DNA from: Isoetes taiwanensis
Taxonomy: Eukaryota > Streptophyta > Lycopodiopsida > Isoetales > Isoetaceae
DNA: 64,000 nt
Reading direction: 5' to 3'
Assembly (NCBI GenBank): GCA_021234155.1
Contig: JAJEKV010000005.1
Span: 27,302,689-27,366,688 of the forward strand
The translations under genes were made by a program, and so were the position numbers. Positions within the stretch are counted from its first letter, which is position 1. The number at the start of each line of letters is the position of its first letter. Positions 56,712-64,000 of the stretch are shown here, piece after piece. The notes under the pieces were generated by a model. The model saw only the letters and a list, made by a program, of their open reading frames with translations, ran no database searches and was not told the origin of the DNA.

Positions 56712-57417
56712 ATCGCATCGATCCGAGACATCGGATCGCCATTCTAGAATGGGACGAGCATGCATGTCATGCATGCATGCGGGCGGCGCATGCCCGTTTT
56801 GGGTTGGGAGTTCGCTATTTCAGGCGCGTTTCTGCATCCACGTCTCATCGCCGCTTCCTCTTCTCTCAGCAGTACCTTATTCTCTTTGAACCCACCCTCC
56901 CCCCCTTCTTTGTTTATTATATTTTGTACAAGTTCTGTTTATCATGTTTTTCCACCCGCTGGGTGATGCTTTTTTTCCACCCACTGGGTGATGCTATTCT
57001 CTGGTATGTTTCTCGTTTGTTGTGTTGATGATGTGCAGGTACAGGTTGGCGAGCAGCATCCGTTTCGACTTCTCCATGCGGGGGTTTTTGGGAGCGATTC
57101 TATGAGCGATTCTATGCCTTACGTTTGTCTAAGCCCCTTGCCGAAGGCTTATCACTAGGGTTTTTCCTCGAAAACCCAAAAGGGCGGGGTTTTTTAATCC
57201 CGGTGATAAGCTTTCGGCAGGTACATCAGCCACTCATCTATTAGCATTGTATTTGTTTTGGGGTCCAAATGATATAATTGGATTTTCCCTTTATTTTTCG
57301 TGGGTAGTTCGCATGTGTGCGGCTACCCACTGTCCACCATTGTAGAAAATCTGCTGAGATGAATGAGAAGCCTATCTATCGGGCGGTTTGTTGGTTTCTT
57401 GCGAGTCCCATTCTAGA
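56712..57417 (-). mobile_element. Helitron2-like element, second family, copy 2 in tandem
   Basis: 706 bases with the same termini as copy 1, in head-to-tail contact (GCGAT|TCTAGAATGGG on the minus strand at 56712/56711). The 5' end is at 57417, next to host ATAT. The interior differs and includes a 16-bp-arm hairpin (57140-57155 and 57203-57218) enclosing a LINE-tail-like core. No Rep/helicase. Confidence 0.7.
57140..57218. repeat. Hairpin resembling the LINE 3' terminal structure
   Basis: Arms GCCGAAGGCTTATCAC and GTGATAAGCTTTCGGC pair over 16 bases with one mismatch. Between them CTCGAAAACCC, GGCGGGGTTTTTTAATCCC follow the same order as in the LINE 3' UTRs at 10950, 20915, 22750 and 52475. 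It may be a LINE tail trapped in the Helitron-like unit. Confidence 0.8.
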
Positions 57418-57599
57418 ATATCATACTAGTAGCAGTGGCATACATATCTCCTATATTCATAGCATATAGTAAAATATAAGATCCCCCTTGGTAGAAGTGG
57501 CCATAGAAGCCAAGGAACAGCCCCCATAAATATATGTTTATCATTCAATATATTCATATGTTAAATTCTAAATGCTACACAACAATTAAACAACCATGA

Positions 57600-57865
57600 G
57601 TTATAGCCATGACCATCCAACCACCTTTCTTCAGCCATACTTAAGTCGAAATGAGAAAAGCACAATAAGAGGAGAAGTTTGGTACCTGCAGCAATTCAAC
57701 ACACAATTAGCTTCGTAAAGCTAACCATGCAAGGGCCAAAAGGTACAATAAGCTTCTCGATTTATCACCTTTCACTTATTGTACCTTCTTTGCCCAACAT
57801 AAATAGTAGCAAGAAGAAAGGTCCTTAGGCATTATAATAATTACTTCAGTGTGAATGTTTTGATG
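57600..57865. repeat. Duplicated segment, empty-site copy
   Basis: Counterpart of 54030-54370. At the position of the 58-base LINE insertion it reads CGTAAAGCTAACC without insert. About 20 bases (AATAAGCTTCTCGATTTATC) are extra here. Confidence 0.87.
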
Positions 57866-58035
57866 CAGGATGGTCATCCTATTGCTTATGAAACTCGGAC
57901 ATTTTCTGACAAAGCAAGTAGATATAGTGTTTATGATAAAGAATCCTTGGTTGTAATTCATGCTTTCAAAGTGTGGGGACACTATCTTTTTAGGCTCAAC
58001 GGTTCATTTTTTGACTGACCACCAAAGCATTCGGC
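57866..58035 (+). pseudogene. Gypsy RNase H fragment
   Basis: Reads VLMQDGHPIAYETRTFSDKA, then YSVYDKESLVVIHAFKVW and GHYLFRLNG, the RNase H segment of a Ty3/gypsy element, ending at a TGA near 58018 where TDHQS is expected (a shifted TDHQSIRHI follows). It differs from the family at 25778-51139. It may be the residue of the element whose LTR lies at 58367. Confidence 0.85.
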
Positions 58036-58366
58036 ACATAGTTATTTGTTCCATCTTAAGGGAATTTGTTAATGAACATGAGCATGTTATGAGAAGACAT
58101 GAGTCATAGATTTTAGACTTGACTATGAACTCCTGAAACTTGTTCTGATAATGTTATATGTACAAGTTTGATAGTAATACTTGTGACGGCTATATAATTT
58201 TGTATAAGTATAAATATAGCCTTACAATTACATAATAAGTAATTAATAGGAAGTTGATCGTTTCAATAAAGTTAAGTCTTTATATTCATGATTGTCAATT
58301 GCAGGGTTGTTGCAGGTTCGTCACCTTAGCGTAATGCTAAGGACAACATTATCCAAGGGGGGGAGA
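58036..58366 (+). other. Gypsy internal remnant with polypurine tract
   Basis: AT-rich remnant ending CCAAGGGGGGGAGAATA immediately before the LTR start TGACG at 58367, a polypurine tract in plus orientation. Confidence 0.7.
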
Positions 58367-59821
58367 ATATGACGTTTTCCTGAAATATATGCCATTAATA
58401 CGTCTATTTATGGGCCACGTCGCCGTATAAGTCTACCATTATAGCCTTGTACACCATAGTGGGTGGAAAAGGGAGCATGGCTAAGTTATCCATATAACTT
58501 AGCCAACCTTAGGCTTAAGGCCATTTCCACATGGCCTTACCCTATTGGGCACCTGCCACATGGAAGCGCCCCATTGGAGCCACGTGGCAGTGACATGTAA
58601 CCCTAATCTAAAAATACCATAACCCTAACCCTAACCCTAGGCCACTTTTCAGCTCCAACTGCCTTGAGACCCGTTCTTCGCTCAGAACTCCGTTTCAAAC
58701 ATCGTTCATTGCGGCGTAGATCAGATCGACAGCCCTAAGGCAATGCGCTTATCAGAAGGAGGAGGAATCATCCGACTCATCAAGAGGTCATGGAGACCCC
58801 AGGAGTTGGGTGAAGTTCATCCGGAGCAGGTATTCAGAGTAGCTTCATAGGTAGATCATCTGGAACCTATAGGATTCCAGATGAGCTAATATCTTATCTT
58901 ACTAGTAGAACCTTCCTAGAACCTCCAATCTAGGTTTCAAACTCTAATCAAGGGACCCTAACAAGTAGGTAGATTCATGTGTGTAGATTAGATGTTATCT
59001 TTATTATTTATCATGATTATGATGATGTACGATGATGATTGATCTTATGTTTGTATCTCTTGTGTATTGGGAAGGGGGGTAGAGATCTAGTGGCCATTAT
59101 CTAGATGATGCTCTAGTTTAGACCCCTTAGTTCCTATTACATGCGGCTTGTGCATAGAAACCCACCCGGCTACGTGGTCTATGGAGTGACTTAGCACCAT
59201 ACAAGGAGGCTAGTGGCAAAGCAGAGGGAGGTCCCTGCTGAGCGCGGCTACTGGGGACCATAGCGGGTTAGGCCTATAGTCGATCACTTCGTGTGTGCCG
59301 GATATGGGTCCGACACTTCCTGGGTCAATGGTATCGCCCTGACTCTCAAGAGTTGCAGGTGTCGGCCTGGCTCTTGTTTTGGGGAGTCCAGTCGGGTAAG
59401 AATCGTGTGTCGCCACAATTCTCTAGCCGCCCGTGGAGCCATTAGACCTCGGGAAGGAGAGATGCAACCCTTCATACCTCAACGGACCGAGGAGATGCAA
59501 CCCGGAGTATGAGTGATACCGTGGGATTATGTCTCTGGCAGGTTATAGTCACGGCAGAGCCCGCTTTAGCCCGTCTGCAAAGTATGCATAGGAGGGGCAG
59601 ATGGAGTGGTCAACCCTAGCAATTGTCTATAGCCAGCCCTGCCATTGTCATATTCAGTCTGCTCTATCTTGAGGCCTAGCCTTCAGTCGGCTACCTTTAC
59701 GAGTCTGAGCCTGGGTAGGAGCTCACATAATTGACGATATGTTATTATCTTTGATGTATCTATGGTTGTACGGATGTGCTACCTTTTGAGGTATATATTG
59801 TTATTGCTAGTACTGATAACA
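58367..59821 (+). repeat. Gypsy LTR, plus orientation
   Basis: Starts TGACGTTTTCC after the polypurine tract and is related to the LTR at 25778-27345 (for example CTGCAAAGTATGCATAGGAG and GGGGCAGATGGAGTGG at about 59573-59605 against 26205-26230 inverted). The probable end is GATAACA at 59821. It contains three CCCTAAC units at about 58621-58640. No duplication could be checked because the 5' side is decayed. Confidence 0.75.
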
Positions 59822-60105
59822 AAGTTGCGTACTAAACGGGAGCAAATCATCGAAATGAGAGCGGAAGGAATATTCCTCAAAGATTCCCTTTTTTTTTTTA
59901 CAAAAAGGGGGTAAAATGAGGTTAAAAAAAAAAAGATGCATGAAATTATATTTTGACCCCCCCAAAAGTGACTAATTTTTTTGTGCAACGAAAGAATTGA
60001 CTTTTTTAAAGTGTCATTTTTCTTAGCAAATAGAATGTTGTTGAAGTATATTTTACGAGAGAAACCCTAATTTCAGAGGATAAAATATTTAACAAAAAAT
60101 TGAAG
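59822..60105. other. No gene recognised
   Basis: Poly-T and poly-A runs (59888-59900, 59923-59932) and a C-run at 59956-59963; nothing coding. Confidence 0.35.
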
Positions 60106-62480
60106 TTAGTCCGTAACTGAAACTGTAGTATTCTCAAAATTTGAAGATAGAATCTTCATATTCACATGCAAAATTCTGATCTCTTTTCTAAGACTTCGGT
60201 TATGTGCAAAAGTATGAGGAGTGATGAAGGAAGGATCGGGGGCGTCATCATGTTCATTTATGCCATCCTCATCACCTTCACTTCTTTCCTTTGTCACTAG
60301 AGGAAGTGCTTGAGTTATCTTCCTCATCACTATCAACGATGATGGTGTAGCATTGCCACCACCTTCTTCATCCTCTTCTTAAGTAATTACAAGCTTTTTT
60401 AAGCAAATTGATAGTCCTCAGCGTAGGCGATTGTCGATTTCAATTTAAAATCATAGCACAATATAGTCCGTCATTAAGGATCAGCTCATCCCTACAACCC
60501 ACCTTCTTGGACTTTCTCCCTTTTCCTTGGCTTCTCATTTCTAACTCATATCTACCTTCAAAAGCATTTTACGGCGTGTTGCAAGCCAATGAATCTTGAG
60601 TTTAGTGACTAAGCCTTCCTCCTTGACTGTGTCAAGCACTTTTGCTATCGAAAGGTCGACCTTTGTCATCCTCCTCGGTTGGAAGAGCAATTAGCATACC
60701 CTTGGTAATTTACGTGATATTACCTTGAGGCTCATTTCTGCGTCTTGGTCGAGAGGTACATGACTTCGGTCCTCCTCGTCTTCTCTTGTAGGTGCAAATG
60801 TAGCCTTTGCTTGGACCTGCTTAGTCTTTGGGGTTGATGGAAGGTGTTAGGCCATTGAAATGGTTCTTGCAAGCTGTCTTAGAGCTATATTTTTGTACAA
60901 CAATTTTACGTTTCAAGAAAGAAATTACTCCACCACATCAGATCTTCTTCTAAGAAGTACTTAAACTGAGGAAATTCCATTTTCAATGGCTTTTAAGGAT
61001 GACTCTGGGGTACTTTTTCTTACGCTTGGACTCCTTAGGATTTTTGAGAGGAAGTTGCTCAAAGACGTTCTATGAAGGAAGTGTCGGAATATATTTAAGG
61101 AAGCGTAATCCCTCGGCGGACTCAGGTCCTTAGTTGTAGTATACTTCTTCCCCTGTAAGAAGCTTTAGCCATCCTTCAAGTAGAACTTGATATGATGTTG
61201 AAAGGTGAGATCATTCAACTTGTTCGACTTGTTCTCTGTTTGAGCGTTGAGAGAAAACAAACTCTCTCGAAATCAGTGATCTCTTTAAGAAGATCGACCA
61301 ATGGAGTAGGAGTGTAAGAATCTTCAATAATTCGAACTAAAGAAGGAAGGCAGAAAGCCTTCTTCCTTCTAAAGGCGCCTGAAAAATCTTTGAACATTTG
61401 GTCAATCGATCATGAGTGTGTCCTACAAGTAAGAAACCGAGCTTCACTTTTCTAAAGATCCCTAGCTCCACTAACATGGCACGATGCATAAAGAGTGTTT
61501 GATTCTTGTTCTCCCTTGTAGTATTGTCAAGTTGCGGATAAAAGCTTGGCGGTAATTGCTCTTGCTCATACGAGGACCTTGTTAAGAATTGTAATTGTGA
61601 GGTTCGGGTCACCATGCAAGTTTGGATCGTCAAAAATACTTTGCACTTTAGACTTCCTTTGAAGACCATAGCTCCTACAAGGTGGACCTTAACAAAACAT
61701 TCCTCGGCACATCTTTAGGAATGTTCAAGAAAAATGGTAGAGTAGTTTTTTTTTGGTCCATTCCATCAATCACATGAGACATATATTGCGATTGGGCGTT
61801 CAAGAGCTTTTTACGTGTTTGGCAAGCTTTCTTCTCTCCACGCTTGTTGTTCACGATATGCGGCAAGGTTACATTTGCACAATATCGTAGAAGAAATAAG
61901 GTCAAAGCATTTTTTTTTAAAACAAGTGAGAGATTGAAGAACATGAGCTTACTTCTTTCGACCTCTGTCTTTTGCGGTTTCTCTTTGACTTTTTAATTAC
62001 GCACACTTTGAGCAAGCGGACATTACGTGTCTCCTCGAATTTTCACTAAACCGAATTCACTTTTTCCGGTCACGGTGAAGTGTGAGTAAGAGATGTCTTT
62101 GAAGGCTGAGTGCAAGTCTCTTTGTACTCATTAAAACATCTTTTTGGTGATGTTATCGGTTAAATGATACATGTTGCTATTAGGCGACTTCTCACATGTT
62201 TCTCTAAAATATTTCTCCATCCATGACCACGTGACAAGGGCATGCATGGTTACAACTCTTCTTGGTCCACAATGATCATCAATTGCTGGATTTTTGTCGA
62301 TCTTTTGTGTATTCTAGACATTACGGTGGACCCTAAGCGGTGGACAACCATAAAGCATTTCGGCAAACTTCTTGGACGGTTAATGTAGTGCAAGAAGGTG
62401 TTTGGTCGGCCTTACATGATAGGCCAAGTAGGCATTACGGTCAGCCAATGTCATTGAAGCTGTAGTTGTCTCTAATTGCT
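60106..62480 (-). pseudogene. Decayed DUF7869-type transposase-like gene
   Basis: Minus-strand pieces of one protein. A Cys-containing HVMSACSKCA near 62020; SHVIDGMDQKKTTLPFF (61790-61730); FYPQLDNTTRENKNQTLF (61545-61490) with an Asp-Asn pair; VELGIFRKVKLGFLLVGHTH (61470-61410) with a His-Asp pair in GHTHD; then ALRRKKAFCLPSL-like and SYTPTPLVDLLKEITDF pieces (61380-61250) and basic/acidic remnants down to 60106. The DN..ENKN and GHTHxxxD pattern matches plant, oomycete and animal proteins carrying the DUF7869 domain, thought to be DDE-type transposases. Several stops and frameshifts. The family name is from memory. Confidence 0.55.
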
Positions 62481-63661
62481 CGTAATTTAGACATGTTAAA
62501 TTTGTTGATACAACCTAATGAGCAGACATTTACTTCTTAAAAGTCTTCTCATTTTATGCTCGTCCATAAGGTTTCTTCTTCTTCTGAGGAGGAGCATGCT
62601 CTCAAACTGTAATCCACCTTGAATTTCTTGGTGGGTGGCTAGAGAAGCGTGTAATCTCGTTGCACGCCGTTGGTGTCTTCATCTTACGAAGAGAGTTCTA
62701 CTCTGGGGGTGACCTCCTCGCTCTTAGTGGTGTGCTTGTAGGGAGAACAAACCACGTGAAGTCATGCGGATAAAGGAGGTGCGGTGTTGAATGAAGGAGA
62801 TGGGCCAGCATATGATGTGCCGGCCGAAATTTGTTGTAAGCGTCTTCACGGGGAGTTCGATCAAACATATCTCTTATAGCGGTGAAATTCGCAAACCCAT
62901 GTGTCACCACGTTTGTGTGAAGAGGAGTAGATCTTTGCGGGTCGTCTTCATTTGTAGTGAAATCGTGATGGGAGAAGCGATGGAGAATCTCTCATGATCT
63001 TGAGCGTCTTTGTATTCTTGGCATGTGTAAGTGAAGATGGAGAAACAACAAGCACGGAGGTAGTCCGGTTCGAAAAATTTCTTTGAGGTCGAGCCATTGT
63101 AGTGTCGGGGGATGGTACAAATGGTGGTGGAAGATTGCTACGTGCAGCGGTGAGGGTTGGAAAGGTGGTGGCAGCGGTTTCCCTCTTGGACTTGGAGAGG
63201 GCTGGAAAGGTGGTGGCAGTCTACTAGTTACTGGACTCGGAGTGTCTTCGAGAAGCAACAAAGACCTTGTCGAGGTAGGTGTTGAAGAAGCATCTCCGTC
63301 TTGTGTTCCATCTGAAGTAGAGGTACTTGGGCAAACAAATGGTGGTGGAAGTTTGTTCACGGCGGTTAACCATGTCAAACAAGCGCAAAAATTGTGGGCT
63401 TGTTACTAACTCACAAGTCGATTGGACTAATGATATTCGAGAATACAATTGCTATTACGGAATAGTATTTTGTGTGTGCGATATTTGCCGTGTGTGTGCA
63501 AAGATGCTATTCGAATACACTTATCGAGTGTTTGGACAAGGCGTATTCATCACATAGAAAAAGACAACCCGGCGGTGGCCTACCTTTAAAAAGGACAATT
63601 GAGCGCCTCGGTTTCGTATTCCGCTTTCAGAGATTTAGTCGCCCGCCCAGAGCGCCTTAGT
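62481..63661 (-). other. Upstream region of the transposase-like gene, fragmentary coding
   Basis: Frame 63378-62992 (-) is Pro-rich with a repeated PPPFQPSP unit; frame 62910-62698 (-) reads FANFTAIRDMFDRTPREDAY. Both could be 5' exons of the gene at 60106-62480, or unrelated. On the plus strand GGAAAGGTGGTGGCAG repeats at 63158 and 63200, the DNA basis of the Pro repeat. Confidence 0.3.
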
Positions 63662-63761
63662 TCAATATACATTTCTTTGTATTAGATTTACATAGCGAAA
63701 AGAATGGACGGTAAGCATGTAAAGTACATAATAACGTCTTTCTTTTGTTCTCGATTTATAC

Positions 63762-63950
63762 GTAGGCCAAAGTGTATTTAGGAATACACTTTTGCCCTTC
63801 GGCCGAAGATCAAAGTGTATTCCGCCCTTTGCCCGATTGAGCAAAGTGTATTAGGAATACACTTTGATCTTCGCCCGAAAAAACAAAGTGTATCCGGAAT
63901 ACACTTTGCAACCCGATAAGCAAAGTGTATTCCAGTATACATTGTGCTTG
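63762..63950. repeat. Array of about four 25-bp palindromes
   Basis: CCAAAGTGTATTTAGGAATACACTTT-type palindromes start near 63766, 63839, 63886 and 63930. The centres vary (TTAGGAA, TATTAGGAATA, TATCCGGAATA, TATTCCAGTATA) while the arms CAAAGTGTAT/ATACACTTTG are kept. Between the first two lie CTTCGGCCGAAG, itself a palindrome, and an isolated half-site. It may be the end of a DNA transposon or a cluster of dimer-protein binding sites; the window ends 50 bases later. Confidence 0.88.
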
Positions 63951-64000
63951 TAATTTTTAGAGCGCTTGCTTTTTTGCACTAAGATAACACACTTTTTAGC

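Noticed and set aside
56357-56898. Direct repeats of about 183 bases as LTRs of a small retroelement
   Set aside because: The ends are not TG..CA, the repeat includes a hairpin spacer, and the shared 38-base other end plus inverted partners fit tandem Helitron2-like units better.
58621-58640. CCCTAAC repeats as an interstitial telomere
   Set aside because: Only three units and not the common plant unit CCCTAAA; they lie inside a gypsy LTR.

Overview
This is a repeat-dominated stretch of a land-plant nuclear genome. The evidence is a spliced plant-type cytochrome P450 gene with short GT-AG introns, fragments of plant host genes (PIN auxin carrier, AP-1 mu adaptin, sirtuin, a plant F-box protein) and plant-style chromodomain Ty3/gypsy elements primed by initiator tRNA-Met. 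I cannot fix the species; a non-flowering land plant is a guess. No CRISPR, operon or other prokaryotic feature is present. Only one gene looks intact, the P450 at 12664-14775 on the minus strand (5 exons, 524 residues).

Layout. 1-1965: decayed gypsy pol (+). 2721-5405: two decayed minus-strand coding regions, one kinase-like. 6170-9876: a PIF/Harbinger element (long TIRs, TTA target duplication) carrying a transposase remnant plus pieces of sirtuin, AP-1 mu and PIN genes. 10074-10135: a perfect hairpin. 12664-14775: the P450. 17166-25710: LINE and SINE remnants and a small hAT element. 25778-51139: one large minus-strand gypsy retrotransposon (3' LTR, chromodomain, integrase, RNase H, RT, protease, gag, an extra upstream ORF, leader, tRNA-iMet primer site, truncated 5' LTR) split by later insertions. 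51140-52594: a LINE that cuts the 5' LTR. 52600-57870: duplicated anonymous DNA, a long (TATTC)n tract and a second tandem pair of Helitron2-like elements. 57866-59821: another gypsy remnant and LTR (+). 60100-62480: a decayed transposase-like gene (-). 63760-63950: an array of palindromes.

Insertions inside the large gypsy element, each with readable junctions: (a) a Harbinger element (28784-32046, TAA duplication) in the integrase, carrying an almost end-to-end decayed F-box gene; (b) a non-coding LTR element (33418-37191, AGCTC duplication) in the reverse transcriptase, whose own 3' LTR holds a hAT-type element (36093-36887, 8-bp duplication); (c) two head-to-tail elements (39029-44294, 44295-45350) in gag. 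The pair in (c) has 5' and subterminal 3' inverted repeats, a terminal 3' hairpin and insertion at T|T without target duplication, the architecture described for Helitron2/Helentron elements. Precise removal of each insertion restores the reading frame at the junction, so the order of events can be read from sequence alone.

Most striking: gene-fragment capture by two related Harbinger elements; two independent tandem pairs of Helitron2-like elements built to the same plan; four copies of a stem-loop in the gypsy leader just downstream of the primer site; and a LINE 3' end whose terminal stem is preserved by compensatory changes between copies.
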